A stretch of 64,000 nt of DNA, taken from Vreelandella venusta (lineage in GTDB: Bacteria > Pseudomonadota > Gammaproteobacteria > Pseudomonadales > Halomonadaceae). The position numbers and the translations under genes are program-made. Numbering within the stretch: the first letter of the stretch is position 1; each line of letters starts with the position of its first letter. The DNA lies in the NCBI RefSeq assembly GCF_007989605.1, contig NZ_BJUL01000012.1, forward strand, positions 1 through 64,000, given 5' to 3'. The notes below the pieces were generated by a model, which did not search any database, had not been told where the DNA came from, and worked only from the letters and a program-made list of their open reading frames with translations. This document shows positions 8,397 to 17,402 of the stretch, one piece after another.

Positions 8397-9139
8397 TTGT
8401 CGCCTCCGCGAAGCTGGTCGCTCAAGCGCTGAGCTTCTGCCACATCGAGGCTGCCTTCATAGATCGCGCGGCCGGTAATGGCGCCTAGAATGCCGCTGTC
8501 AGCGACATCACACAGCGCACGAATATCATCTAAATTGGTGACGCCGCCGGAAGCAATCACCGGTAAGCCACCTTCACGGGCTAGCGCAGCCGTGGCTTCT
8601 ACATTGACGCCTTGCATCATGCCATCGCGGGCAATGTCGGTATAGACAATGCTGGAAACGCCGTCATTGGCAAAGCGCTTGGCGAGCTCGGTCGCCTTCA
8701 ACGTAGATACTTCCGCCCAGCCATCGGTGGCCACATAGCCATCTTTGGCATCCAGACCAACAATAATGTGCCCTGGGAACGCACGACACATTTCGCCCAC
8801 GAAGTTCGGTTCTTTAACCGCTTTGGTGCCAATAATGACGTAAGAAACCCCAGCATTTAAATAATGCTCTATGGTTTCCGCTGAGCGGATGCCGCCGCCA
8901 ATTTGGATGGGCAGCTCAGGATAGGCGCGCGCAATTGCGGTGACTGCCTCGCCGTTCATCGGCTTGCCTTCAAAGGCGCCGTTTAGGTCAACCAAGTGCA
9001 GGCGGCGAGCACCCGCTTCTACCCAGCGAGCAGCCATGGCAACAGGGTCATCGCCGTAGGAGGTTGAGTCTTCCATGCGGCCTTGCTTCAAACGCACACA
9101 CTGGCCGTCTTTGAGATCAATCGCGGGAATTACCAACAT
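8393..9139 (-). CDS. hisA: ProFAR isomerase (phosphoribosylformimino-AICAR-P isomerase)
   Basis: TIM-barrel isomerase of histidine synthesis, acting on the cytosolic intermediate ProFAR. 248 residues; catalytic aspartates D8 (IPAIDLKDG) and D130 (GLDAKDG) are present, as are the phosphate-binding GGGIRS and ASGGVTN segments. It sits between hisH (11 bases upstream) and hisF (4-base overlap), the usual order. Confidence 0.96.
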   Translation of the reverse strand: MLVIPAIDLKDGQCVRLKQGRMEDSTSYGDDPVAMAARWVEAGARRLHLVDLNGAFEGKPMNGEAVTAIARAYPELPIQIGGGIRSAETIEHYLNAGVSYVIIGTKAVKEPNFVGEMCRAFPGHIIVGLDAKDGYVATDGWAEVSTLKATELAKRFANDGVSSIVYTDIARDGMMQGVNVEATAALAREGGLPVIASGGVTNLDDIRALCDVADSGILGAITGRAIYEGSLDVAEAQRLSDQLRGGDK

Positions 9140-9150
9140 AGTGAAACCTC

Positions 9151-9792
9151 TCAGGGCGTCCAGGTGACAAAATTTTCTAGCAGGCGAAGGCCCGCGCGGG
9201 AGCTTTTTTCAGGATGGAACTGCACAGCGAAGGTGGCGTCACGGCCAATCGCTACATGGGCGCAAACCTTGCCGTACTGGGTAGTGCCAAACACTTGAGC
9301 GTCGTCAGTGGCATTGACGTAGTAGCTGTGTACAAAATAGAAGTGTTCGTTATCGTCAATGCCTGACCATAGCGGGTGGTTGTGATGTTGCGCCACAAGG
9401 TTCCAGCCCATGTGCGGGACTTTCAAGCGCTGTTCGTGGTCATCGCGCATATTGGCCGGAAAACGGTCAACGCTGCCATGGAAAAAGCCTAGGCAATCTA
9501 CGCCACCGTTCTCTTCACTACGTTCCATCAGCATTTGCTGGCCCACGCAAATACCCAATAGTGGTTTCGCTTGGCGGGTAAGGATGTCATCGACTAAGCC
9601 GCGCAGCTCGGTACGCTCCAGTTCGCCTACACAGTCCCGAATGGCCCCTTGGCCCGGGAGTACTAGGCGCGTTGCACCTAAAATACGCCGAGGGTCGCGA
9701 GTAATAATCACATTTTCGTGGGTGACGTGCTCAAGCGCTTTTGCCACAGAGTGCAGGTTGCCCATTCCATAATCGATTACCGCGATGGTCAT
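9151..9792 (-). CDS. hisH: Imidazole glycerol phosphate synthase, glutaminase subunit
   Basis: Class I glutamine amidotransferase that feeds ammonia to HisF. 213 residues with an intact triad: nucleophile Cys82 in GICVGQQ, and His193 and Glu195 in VQFHPEK. It is a useful contrast with the gene at 5654-6346, where the cysteine is missing. It follows hisB after 52 bases. Confidence 0.96.
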   Translation of the reverse strand: MTIAVIDYGMGNLHSVAKALEHVTHENVIITRDPRRILGATRLVLPGQGAIRDCVGELERTELRGLVDDILTRQAKPLLGICVGQQMLMERSEENGGVDCLGFFHGSVDRFPANMRDDHEQRLKVPHMGWNLVAQHHNHPLWSGIDDNEHFYFVHSYYVNATDDAQVFGTTQYGKVCAHVAIGRDATFAVQFHPEKSSRAGLRLLENFVTWTP

Positions 9793-9844
9793 AAAGCGCT
9801 CCTTGTGATCGTTGGCGAGCTACCACTCGCTGCAATACCCGGCA

Positions 9845-10438
9845 TTATAGGCTTCCTTTGGTAGACGGCATTTGTCCCGCCATACGCGGGTCTTCGGCCA
9901 CCGCCATGCGCAGCGCGCGGCCAAACGCTTTAAATATAGTCTCAGCCTGATGGTGAGCATTAAAGCCTTTTACATTGTCAATATGCAGGGTGACGCGCGC
10001 ATGGTTGACGAAGCCTTGGAAAAATTCCCAAAACAGCTGGGTATCCATTCGGCCAATGGTATCGCGGGTGAAGTCGACATTCATATAGAGGCCTGGACGG
10101 CCGGAGAAGTCGATGACCACACGGGACAACGCTTCATCAAGAGGAACGTAAGCATGCCCGTAGCGATAGATGCCACGCTTATCGCCGATCGCTTGGTGAA
10201 ATGCTTGGCCTAGGGTAATGCCTAGATCTTCAACCGTATGGTGATCATCGATGTGCAGATCGCCTTTTGCGTCAATGTCGAGATCCACCATCCCATGACG
10301 AGCTACTTGATCAAGCATATGGTCAAGAAACGGAACGCCGGTGTCGCTGCGGAGACGGCCTTCGCCATCAAGGTTGACGCTGACCGTAATCTGCGTTTCG
10401 TTGGTGTCACGGCTTACCGTGGCAATACGCGCTGACAT
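9845..10438 (-). CDS. hisB: Imidazoleglycerol-phosphate dehydratase
   Basis: Manganese-dependent dehydratase of histidine synthesis; 197 residues, the monofunctional form without the phosphatase domain of enterobacterial HisB. The paired metal-binding motifs are DDHHTVED near the middle and AHHQAET towards the C-terminus. I chose the ATG at 10438 ([12 protein letters not shown]) because AGGAGA precedes it. An in-frame extension back to 10564 would run through the promoter. First gene of hisBHAF. Confidence 0.95.
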   Translation of the reverse strand: MSARIATVSRDTNETQITVSVNLDGEGRLRSDTGVPFLDHMLDQVARHGMVDLDIDAKGDLHIDDHHTVEDLGITLGQAFHQAIGDKRGIYRYGHAYVPLDEALSRVVIDFSGRPGLYMNVDFTRDTIGRMDTQLFWEFFQGFVNHARVTLHIDNVKGFNAHHQAETIFKAFGRALRMAVAEDPRMAGQMPSTKGSL

Positions 10439-10540
10439 GTTGCATCTCCTGCGCTGATGCGCACTCTGAGGGGATATTGGTGGATCGTCGGGTAATGTTA
10501 ACACCGCTAGATCAAAGCATAACCTGTGCCAAAAGCGACC

Positions 10541-10546
10541 ATTATA
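10541..10546 (-). promoter_or_regulatory. Candidate -10 box of the hisBHAF promoter
   Basis: On the minus strand the sequence reads CACTATAATGG, containing a perfect TATAAT. It lies about 100 bases before the hisB start codon. No strong -35 hexamer is visible at the correct distance, so the call rests on the -10 and its position. Confidence 0.45.
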
Positions 10547-10644
10547 GTGAATCGGCGCCCCCATCCGCTACAATGCGCGAAAGGTAGCCGCCTTTGCTGG
10601 CGGTAGAATAGCAGCCTTGCTGCTTTGGCAAAGAGGATTTCACC

Positions 10645-11130
10645 ATGCCGGTGACACTGCAGTACGTCGACCAGGCCCGTTGGGCAGCTGAGGAGCAGGT
10701 GCGTATTGACCTAATACGTATCTATGAAGACGCGCCTCAAGAGCGAATGCCTACACCAGCGGTCACCCCTTTTATTGAGCAACATTTAAAAGGGCAGCAC
10801 TTTTTTGCCTGCGCACATTTTAACGATCGACTGCTCGGTGCGGTGGCGATAAAAGAGGCATCAGACCACGCGTGGTGGCTCTCCGAACTGTGCGTGCGTA
10901 AACCCACCCGACGGCGTGGTGTGGGCACGCGACTAATGGCACTGTTAGGGGAGCAGGCAAAACAAGAAGGGCGTGTGCTGCGCATCGAAACGTCGTCGCT
11001 ACCGTTAGCAGATCGAGTATTGCTCTCCAAGCTTGGTTATCGCCCCGCAGCCAATGAATCATCCGCACAGCCGGATGATGCCATCACCAGTGGTTTTGTT
11101 GAGCTAGACCCACAAGGAAAAGGGCAATGA
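10645..11130 (+). CDS. GNAT-fold protein, PanZ/PanM-like
   Basis: 161-residue GNAT protein. The central pattern FNDRLLGAVAIKEA followed by LCVRKPTRRRGVGTRL, with RIDLIRIY nearer the N-terminus, resembles E. coli PanZ (PanM). PanZ binds acetyl-CoA and triggers maturation of aspartate decarboxylase PanD in pantothenate synthesis. RRRGVG is the acetyl-CoA pyrophosphate loop. It is longer than PanZ, so an ordinary N-acetyltransferase is an alternative. ATG 10645 follows AGAGGA. The stop overlaps the AsmA-family gene by four bases. Confidence 0.65.
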   Translation: MPVTLQYVDQARWAAEEQVRIDLIRIYEDAPQERMPTPAVTPFIEQHLKGQHFFACAHFNDRLLGAVAIKEASDHAWWLSELCVRKPTRRRGVGTRLMALLGEQAKQEGRVLRIETSSLPLADRVLLSKLGYRPAANESSAQPDDAITSGFVELDPQGKGQ

Positions 11131-13460
11131 ATCAGCTATTACGTATTTTGCTGGCTGCGGTAGGTATTTTAGCGATCGTCGCCGTTGCCGCAGTGGTGTA
11201 TGTGACTACTTTTCTTGACCCAGAAGATTTCAAGCCTCGGCTAACCGCAGTGGTAGAGGAGCAAACTGGCCTGAATTTAGCGTTGGAAGGCCCAATCACA
11301 TGGTCATTTTATCCGCGTATAGGGGTCAGTGTTGAGCAGGCAAAAGCATGGTTGCCTGAGCAAGCTCAAAACGAGAGTGCGTTTGCTGCCATTGAGCGGG
11401 CTGAAGTTAGCGTCGCCTTTGCTCCTTTATTACGTGGCGAAATCGCGGTTGATGGCTTAACCCTAGATGGCATGCGCTTGAACCTTGAAAAGGATGAACA
11501 GGGCGAAGGTAATTGGCAGCCGTTACTGGAGCGCCTCGCTGAGCAAGGTAACGAAACGGCGGAAACGGTACTGGCCCCTGCAAGCGCTGGTCCTAACGCG
11601 GATGCTGGCAATTTGTCGGTGGTGCTGAATATTGCCAGTGTAGAAGTGAAAAATGCTGATATTCGTTTCCGCGATGAGCAAAGCCAAGCGCTTTGGCGAG
11701 TACAGCCGCTCAATATTTCAGGCGCCAATGTCAATCCGTTACGCTCTTTCCCTTTAAAAACCATGTTCACATTAACTAAGCATAATCGCTTAGATGCGGA
11801 AATGTTGGAGCGCACGCCCGACCTGACCAGCGAAGTGAATCTCGATACTCGTCTTCGTCTAGGTTTAAAAGACGAGCAGTTGGTTTTTGAAAACATGCAG
11901 TTGACGACCCGCACGCGACGCTCTGGAGAAAGTGATCCGCAACAGCTTAGTTTGAAAGCAGCTGAAGTAGTTGCCCGAATGGGTGAACAACAGCTTACGA
12001 TTCGTGAGGGTGTCGTTGACGCGGGCTTACGCCACCCAGATAACTGGCAGGGTAGCCTTGCGGTCTCGTTGGCATTTGGTTTGGAAAGCGACTTTGCGGC
12101 GCAAACTGCTCAGTTTAAAGATGCTCAGTTAACCGGGCCTGATGGGTTAAGAGTCAGTGGCCATCTCAATATCGAAAAGTTTTTAGACTCTCCTCAGTAC
12201 AGCGGCCAGCTCACCGCAGCGCCTTTTACATTGCGGCCTTGGTTATCGCGCGCGGGTATTACACTCAATACGGCCAACGAAAGTGCCCTGAGAGATGTGG
12301 CGATGACTAGCCCAATTGAAGGCGATATGACGAGTATTGCACTACCGCGCCTTTCTCTCGTAGTGGACGACAGTACCTTCACGGGTAATGTTTCCGCCGC
12401 GCTGGACGGTACTCGACTCGCCTTTAATCTGGAAGGCGACCAGCTGAATATTGACCATTATCTACCTGGTCCGGAAACCGCTCAACAAGCTAGTCGAGGC
12501 TTGCTGCGCTCAGCCTTCGCCCAAACTGATAGAACACTATTACCTCAGGAATGGCTGAGTACGCTATCGCTGGAGGGGGACTTAAGCATCGACCAGCTTG
12601 TGCTGGCTGGGCTAACGTTCGATGACACTTCGCTAAGCTTGCGCGGAGAGAATGGAGTACACCAATTGACAGCCTTTGAGTCGCGCTTTTATGAGGGCGA
12701 ACTTACTTCAACGGGCCGTCTAGATGCGACAACAAACGTACTGGAATGGCAGATTTCTCCAAGTGTCAGTGACGTTCAGGTCGCGCCGCTCATTGAAACC
12801 TTTAGTGAAGAGGCATCGCCATTACGAGGCCGCTTTAACCTGGAAGGCGCGCTGACGACTCAAGGCAATCGCCGTGACGTGCTCACCAATAATCTTAACG
12901 GCGAGCTAACTGCACAGTTGAGCGACGGGGCGATTCTGCAAACGAATATTTCTCAGCAAATGTGCGAGATAGTGGCGCAGCTAGAGGGCGAAAGCACCCA
13001 GCGCGATTGGGAACCTGATACGCGCTTTGAACAGTTTGACGCGACCTTCCAGATGCGTAATGGTGTAGTACACAGCGACGATTTGCTGATCACCCTGCCT
13101 GGCATTGATGTACAAGGTGAAGGCGAATTTAATCTCAATACGCTGAATTTTACGACGGAAGCAAGTGCCCGGTTGGTCGACACAGCAGATGCAGCCTGTA
13201 ACGTGAACCCACGTTTAGAGCAGTTGCCACTTCCCGTTCGCTGCGAAGGCCATGTGGGCGATGATAAAACTCAGTGGTGCCGATTTGACCGTTCGGCTTT
13301 CCAGGCAGCGGTAGTAGACCTGCTACGCAATGAAGCAGGTGGCCATCTTGAAGAAGCGCTTGGGGAACGGCTGGGAGATTCGCTTGATCAAATTGATGAA
13401 CGCCTAGGAGAAGGCGCTGGTCAGGAACTTCGCGAGGGAATTCGCCGTCTATTTAATTGA
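11127..13460 (+). CDS. AsmA-family inner-membrane-anchored protein
   Basis: 777 residues. A single N-terminal membrane anchor (about 5-27) is followed by the AsmA opening pattern FLDPEDFKPRL and GLNLALEGPITWSFYPRIGV. The long beta-rich periplasmic part includes the conserved QLSDGAI/Q and LLITLPGIDVQGEGEF region near the C-terminus. AsmA-like proteins are thought to bridge the membranes and help move or balance phospholipids. It starts at ATG 11127 inside the end of the GNAT gene (ATGA overlap). It is longer than E. coli AsmA. Confidence 0.9.
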   Translation: MNQLLRILLAAVGILAIVAVAAVVYVTTFLDPEDFKPRLTAVVEEQTGLNLALEGPITWSFYPRIGVSVEQAKAWLPEQAQNESAFAAIERAEVSVAFAPLLRGEIAVDGLTLDGMRLNLEKDEQGEGNWQPLLERLAEQGNETAETVLAPASAGPNADAGNLSVVLNIASVEVKNADIRFRDEQSQALWRVQPLNISGANVNPLRSFPLKTMFTLTKHNRLDAEMLERTPDLTSEVNLDTRLRLGLKDEQLVFENMQLTTRTRRSGESDPQQLSLKAAEVVARMGEQQLTIREGVVDAGLRHPDNWQGSLAVSLAFGLESDFAAQTAQFKDAQLTGPDGLRVSGHLNIEKFLDSPQYSGQLTAAPFTLRPWLSRAGITLNTANESALRDVAMTSPIEGDMTSIALPRLSLVVDDSTFTGNVSAALDGTRLAFNLEGDQLNIDHYLPGPETAQQASRGLLRSAFAQTDRTLLPQEWLSTLSLEGDLSIDQLVLAGLTFDDTSLSLRGENGVHQLTAFESRFYEGELTSTGRLDATTNVLEWQISPSVSDVQVAPLIETFSEEASPLRGRFNLEGALTTQGNRRDVLTNNLNGELTAQLSDGAILQTNISQQMCEIVAQLEGESTQRDWEPDTRFEQFDATFQMRNGVVHSDDLLITLPGIDVQGEGEFNLNTLNFTTEASARLVDTADAACNVNPRLEQLPLPVRCEGHVGDDKTQWCRFDRSAFQAAVVDLLRNEAGGHLEEALGERLGDSLDQIDERLGEGAGQELREGIRRLFN

Positions 13461-13490
13461 GCATTCATACACGTTTTGAACCGATACAAT

Positions 13491-13523
13491 AAGCGCGCCG
13501 GCCTCACCGCCGGCGCTTTTTTA
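13491..13523 (+). terminator. Intrinsic terminator after the AsmA-family gene
   Basis: CGCCGGC and GCCGGCG form a 7-bp stem with a 6-base loop (CTCACC), followed by TTTTTT. It lies about 35 bases after the stop codon. Confidence 0.8.
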
Positions 13524-13601
13524 CGTGTTAGTTAGTCACATAATAGTCAAGCCAACTGACGGCTAATTGCAGGGTGCCGTTTTACTGTTTAAGGAAATTC
13601 T

Positions 13602-14699
13602 ATGGCCGACATGTTTACGCCGTGCCTTGCGGCTGAAGAGTTTCAACGCCGCTTGCTTACTTGGTTCGATCAGTATGGCCGGCATGACCTGCCTTGGCAG
13701 TCGCCTCGAAGTGCCTACCGAGTATGGGTATCTGAAATCATGCTCCAGCAAACCCAAGTGGCTACGGTCATTCCCTACTTCAAACGCTTTATGATGCGTT
13801 TTCCGACGTTAGAAGCATTGGCCAACGCACCCCAAGACGACGTGCTGCATCTCTGGACCGGGTTGGGTTACTACGCCCGTGCCCGTAATTTGCATAAAGC
13901 GGCCCAGGTGGCGTTAGCGTCTCATGGGGGCGAGCTGCCAACGGATAGTCTCGAAGCGCTAATGGCGCTGCCAGGTATAGGCCGTTCCACGGCTGGCGCG
14001 ATCATCGCGCAAAGCGCTGGCCAGCAGGCCACGATTTTAGATGGCAATGTAAAACGATCACTGACTCGCTTGCATGCCATTACTGGCTGGCCAGGCAAGC
14101 CAGCAGTAGAGCGCTCACTATGGGCGCTGGCTGAGTATTACACGCCCAATACCCGCCTTGCCGACTATACCCAGGCCATTATGGATTTCGGCGCCACGCT
14201 ATGTAAACGCAGCAAACCTGATTGCCTGATCTGTCCGTTTAGCGACGTATGCCGTGCCTATGCCCAAGGTGAACCGCAACGCTATCCCGAATCCAAGCCT
14301 AAAAAAGCTTTGCCTACGCGTGAAGCCATTATGCTGATGTTAAGAGACAGGCAAGGCCGGGTATGGTTAGAGCAACGACCACCCAGCGGCCTGTGGGGAG
14401 GCCTATGGAGCCTCCCCCAGTTTGAGCAACATGGTGAACTGAACGATTGGCTGGCTGATCATGTGACGTCCCCTGAACGCCATGCACCGCTGCCCAGCTT
14501 TACACATACGTTTAGTCATTTTCGGCTATTGATTACGCCTCAGCCGGTCAGTTGCGATAGGCTGAACGGCGTAAGAGAAGACGGCGTTTGGTATGACGTT
14601 GACGAACCGCCTGCTCTCGGCTTGGCTGCGCCGGTTAAATCGTTACTGAGCCAGCTGGCGCCTTTTTCCTTAGATCCAACGCCAGGGCCGTCACGCTAA
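13602..14699 (+). CDS. mutY: A/G-specific adenine glycosylase
   Basis: Removes adenine mispaired with 8-oxoguanine. 365 residues; catalytic Glu45 in SEIMLQQTQV, helix-hairpin-helix LPGIGRSTAGAI (about 123-134), catalytic Asp147 in ILDGNVKR, and a [4Fe-4S] loop with C201, C208, C211 and C217 in the standard C-x6-C-x2-C-x5-C spacing. A C-terminal NUDIX-like domain for 8-oxoG recognition follows. AAGGAAA precedes the ATG. The yggX gene follows, a widespread pairing. Confidence 0.96.
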   Translation: MADMFTPCLAAEEFQRRLLTWFDQYGRHDLPWQSPRSAYRVWVSEIMLQQTQVATVIPYFKRFMMRFPTLEALANAPQDDVLHLWTGLGYYARARNLHKAAQVALASHGGELPTDSLEALMALPGIGRSTAGAIIAQSAGQQATILDGNVKRSLTRLHAITGWPGKPAVERSLWALAEYYTPNTRLADYTQAIMDFGATLCKRSKPDCLICPFSDVCRAYAQGEPQRYPESKPKKALPTREAIMLMLRDRQGRVWLEQRPPSGLWGGLWSLPQFEQHGELNDWLADHVTSPERHAPLPSFTHTFSHFRLLITPQPVSCDRLNGVREDGVWYDVDEPPALGLAAPVKSLLSQLAPFSLDPTPGPSR

Positions 14700-14754
14700 C
14701 CTCACACGCGTTATTACTTTTATATTCGCAGCGTTATTCAAAAAGGAGTATCTC

Positions 14755-15030
14755 ATGAGCAACACCGTTTTCTGCCGCAAGTATCAACAAGAGCTGCCCG
14801 CTCTGCCATTTCCACCACTGCCAGGTAAGCAGGGCCAAGAGATTCAAGACACCGTGTCTAAGCAGGCCTGGGAAGAGTGGCAGTCGTTGCAAACGCGCTT
14901 GATCAACGAAAAGCACCTCAACATGTTAGAGCCCGAGGCACGCGCCTATTTGATGGATCAAATGCAGCGTTTTCTAAATAACGAAGCTACGGATCAAGCG
15001 GAAGGTTACGTGCCGCCTACCCAAGCGTAA
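14755..15030 (+). CDS. yggX: YggX, Fe(II)-trafficking / oxidative protection protein
   Basis: 91-residue cytosolic protein that matches YggX throughout: NTVFCRKYQQELP at the start, the GQEIQDTVSKQAWEEW segment and the KHLNMLEPEAR segment. YggX protects iron-sulfur enzymes from oxidation, probably through its reactive cysteine (Cys7). It is preceded by AAGGAG and lies 55 bases behind mutY, in the same operon by position. Confidence 0.95.
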   Translation: MSNTVFCRKYQQELPALPFPPLPGKQGQEIQDTVSKQAWEEWQSLQTRLINEKHLNMLEPEARAYLMDQMQRFLNNEATDQAEGYVPPTQA

Positions 15031-15159
15031 GCGTTTAGGTAGCGGGGCTGTAAGGAGTAAAACTCGGTGCAGCCCACGGATGGCGTGGCTTTTGCACGTT
15101 TTTAGCCCTGAAAAGAAGTGCCCTAAGCACGTGACTAGAAAGAAAGTTTCACGAAAGTG

Positions 15160-15188
15160 TTGACGGAAAGCTGAGTTTTTAGTTTAAT
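15160..15188 (+). promoter_or_regulatory. Sigma-70 promoter of the tRNA cluster
   Basis: TTGACG (15160-15165), a 17-base spacer and TTTAAT (15183-15188) sit just before tRNA-Phe, placing the transcript start near 15195. The match and the spacing are good. Confidence 0.7.
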
Positions 15189-15204
15189 ACGCACCGTTGG
15201 CAGC

Positions 15205-15280
15205 GGCCAGATAGCTCAGTTGGTAGAGCAGGGGATTGAAAATCCCCGTGTCGGCGGTTCGATTCCGTCTCTGGCCACCA
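15205..15280 (+). tRNA. tRNA-Phe (GAA)
   Basis: 76 bases including an encoded CCA. The anticodon stem GGGGA/TCCCC holds the loop TTGAAAA with anticodon GAA. Acceptor arms GGCCAGA and TCTGGCC pair, and the T loop TTCGATT is standard. Confidence 0.97.
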
Positions 15281-15285
15281 AACGT

Positions 15286-15360
15286 TGGGGTATCGCCAAG
15301 TGGTAAGGCACCGGTTTTTGGTATCGGCATTCCCAGGTTCGAATCCTGGTACCCCAGCCA
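15286..15360 (+). tRNA. tRNA-Gln (TTG)
   Basis: 75 bases with encoded CCA. The 5' arm TGGGGTA pairs with TACCCCA; the anticodon loop TTTTGGT gives TTG. tRNA-Gln(UUG) is one of the substrates of MnmH encoded at 4547-5632. Confidence 0.96.
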
Positions 15361-15363
15361 TTG

Positions 15364-15383
15364 TCAACAAGATTTCTTGTTGA
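15364..15383 (+). other. Hairpin between tRNA-Gln and tRNA-Thr
   Basis: A perfect 20-base inverted repeat, TCAACAAGA-TT-TCTTGTTGA, directly follows tRNA-Gln. With no T-run it is more likely a processing signal in a shared precursor than a terminator. Confidence 0.5.
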
Positions 15384-15432
15384 TTGCGAAGCTTAACAGT
15401 GAAGCAATCATATTCTCAAGAAAACGCGAAGC

Positions 15433-15508
<76 letters not shown>

Positions 15509-15548
15509 CTTTAAAGTGGTTAAAATCAGAGCGTTAGAGAATTAGATT

Positions 15549-15574
15549 AAGCCGTCCGAAAGGGCGGCTTTTTC
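15549..15574 (+). terminator. Intrinsic terminator of the tRNA cluster
   Basis: GCCGTCC-GAAA-GGGCGGC is a seven-pair stem (with one G-U) closed by a GAAA tetraloop and followed by TTTTT. Confidence 0.9.
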
Positions 15575-15697
15575 GTATGTGTTTATAAAGTGTCTACAGC
15601 GTGGGCGCTTTCACAGCTGAACCTTGCAAGTTGGCTGACCAAGCTGCCATTGCAGAAAGCTAGTCATCGTTCACCTCTATACTATAGAGAGAACTGA

Positions 15698-16612
15698 CTA
15701 TCCCCAGTCCATTTCCCCCATAGCTACCTTAGCGCCAATTTGAAGTGCAACACTTAGCTTTGCATTTGGGTAGCGACGGGTCATTGCTTCAATGAGTTCA
15801 TCGCTGTTATTCGCTTTGGCGAGCTCTTCTTCAAATGCTAATAGGTACTCACGTGTATATTGAATCGCGGAAGCATCAATCGCTGCGTCAGGTTGCATGT
15901 GGCCGGGTATAACGACCCTAGGAGAACGTGCTGCCATTTCATCAAGCGCTTGTACCCAAGCCGCTCGCTGTTCAGCAGTAGGGGTGTCTGCTGTCCACAC
16001 ATGCAGGTCTGAGAATACCAGCACACCACCAAAAACAGCATCCAGGGAGGGAGCCCAGAGGTAGCGACGATTGGGCAAACCCTCTACGTTAACAATCTGA
16101 ATGTCTTGACCATCGACTTGCAATGTCTGGCCATCAAACGCCTCGGGCATAACGATTTCATCAACTGATTGTGGTCCGTTTTCTTGGAGCTGGAGTGACC
16201 AGGTAGAGATTTTTTTCTCTACATTTCCCTTGATGGCATCAATTGTGGCGGGGGCAGCGATAACTCGAGCATCGGGAAATGCTGCTTGTATCGCGCCAAG
16301 GCCAAAATAGTAATCAGGATCGCTTTGGCTAATATAGACAGTGGTTAGCTGCTTACTGCTCTGTTGGATTACCTCGGCAATTGCACGACCATCAGATAAG
16401 GTAAAGCTGCTGTCAATTAATACTGCCTCTGTTGCTCCCGTCACCAATACGGGCGCCCGGAAAAAGCCATTTTCTCCCGCAGGAAAATGCCGCCAACTTA
16501 ATTGGTCATCAGACGCGAGGCTCTTTTTTATGCCGCTTAGATTACCAGTGCTTATAGCAATGGATAATCCCAAGACAGTTAACGACTTTAAAAACATACG
16601 CCGAGTAGCCAT
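15698..16612 (-). CDS. Tat-exported MBL-fold protein with degenerate metal motif
   Basis: 304 residues. The N-terminus MATRRMFLKSLTVLG is a twin-arginine signal, so the protein is probably exported folded to the periplasm. The remainder follows the metallo-beta-lactamase fold (VLIDSSFTLSDG near 65-75, VIPGHMQPD near 245). The hallmark HxHxDH segment is changed to SQSDPDY (95-101): the first His is Gln96, the second Asp98 and the third Tyr101. One or no zinc, or another metal, is implied. I chose ATG 16612 with AAGGA upstream; an in-frame TTG at 16630 would add six residues. It may be cotranscribed with the DsbA-like gene 53 bases upstream. Confidence 0.72.
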   Translation of the reverse strand: MATRRMFLKSLTVLGLSIAISTGNLSGIKKSLASDDQLSWRHFPAGENGFFRAPVLVTGATEAVLIDSSFTLSDGRAIAEVIQQSSKQLTTVYISQSDPDYYFGLGAIQAAFPDARVIAAPATIDAIKGNVEKKISTWSLQLQENGPQSVDEIVMPEAFDGQTLQVDGQDIQIVNVEGLPNRRYLWAPSLDAVFGGVLVFSDLHVWTADTPTAEQRAAWVQALDEMAARSPRVVIPGHMQPDAAIDASAIQYTREYLLAFEEELAKANNSDELIEAMTRRYPNAKLSVALQIGAKVAMGEMDWG

Positions 16613-16665
16613 TTTTTCTTCCTTCTGCAATTTCGTTTAGAGAGCCAATTGATTGAGTTGGCGCG

Positions 16666-17304
16666 TTACAGCGCGCGTATCTGTTGGGCTAGCGCACTGG
16701 GGTTGGTATACAACTCATTCGTAGAAACAACCTTTAGGCTTTCACTCGACTGAGCGATGAACGTGGGCACTCCTCGAACGTCAAGCTTCTGCATTAGCGT
16801 TTGAGCCTGTGAAATTCGAGAACGATTGGAATGGATAAGTGTTTCATTGGCATCAGTCATTAGCTCGGCCGCTTGGGTCAGCTCAAGTCTTTGTAGAATT
16901 TCAACCAACGTGACTTGAGATGTCACGTCACGACCCTGTACGTAGCGTGCGTATTGGATTGCTTTTAAAGCCTCGAACTCATTGGCGGGTGCGGTAAGTG
17001 ATACTGCCGTTAGCGCTAGCGTAGCGGCACTACTATCAAACCGTTGATGATGATCGCTTAACACCTGAGCGCGATATAGTTGAGTGAATAGTTGCCCCGT
17101 TAGGCGCTCAATCCGTTGATCGTTACTCCAGGCATAGGCCGCGAACTCCTGATCCATTTGCCTTCCGCCACCGTCTGAGAAAAGGCCGCTGGGTAACAGC
17201 ACCACGTTTATATCGTCTGCCGCGATCACGTCCGAAACAGATGGTGTTGCGCCATAGCACCAGCCACACAAAGGATCGAATAGGTAATACAAAGTGTTAT
17301 TCAT
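16666..17304 (-). CDS. DsbA-family thioredoxin-fold protein (CGWC)
   Basis: 212 residues without a signal peptide, so probably cytosolic. Active site CGWC at 13-16 and the cis-proline segment RGVPTFI late in the chain mark a thioredoxin-fold oxidoreductase of the DsbA/FrnE type, with an all-helical insertion between. The substrate is unknown. It is divergent from the LysR gene, 77 bases apart, and upstream of the MBL-fold gene, so all three probably form one regulated locus. Confidence 0.8.
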   Translation of the reverse strand: MNNTLYYLFDPLCGWCYGATPSVSDVIAADDINVVLLPSGLFSDGGGRQMDQEFAAYAWSNDQRIERLTGQLFTQLYRAQVLSDHHQRFDSSAATLALTAVSLTAPANEFEALKAIQYARYVQGRDVTSQVTLVEILQRLELTQAAELMTDANETLIHSNRSRISQAQTLMQKLDVRGVPTFIAQSSESLKVVSTNELYTNPSALAQQIRAL

Positions 17305-17349
17305 CGTCGAATCTCTCTATACATGATGGACTCGCATGCTAAAGAGATT

Positions 17350-17367
17350 GTATTGACGGATAAATAC
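17350..17367. promoter_or_regulatory. Inverted repeat in the dsbA-like/lysR intergenic region
   Basis: GTATT-N8-AATAC lies between the divergent genes. It is a candidate binding site for the LysR-type regulator encoded next to it. Confidence 0.4.
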
Positions 17368-17385
17368 ATACGAAGCATATTGTGT

Positions 17386-17402
17386 GTATGGAAAAAGCAT
17401 AC
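17386..17402. promoter_or_regulatory. LysR-type T-N11-A box overlapping the regulator start
   Basis: GTATG-N7-CATAC is a perfect 17-base interrupted palindrome with T17387 and A17399 in T-N11-A spacing, the classic LysR motif. It covers the presumed ATG start at 17388. CATAC also occurs at 17367-17371, facing the same GTATG. Confidence 0.5.

Noticed and set aside
11366..11914. Open frame of 182 codons opposite the AsmA-family gene
   Set aside because: Ser/Arg-rich antisense shadow with no RBS or domain.
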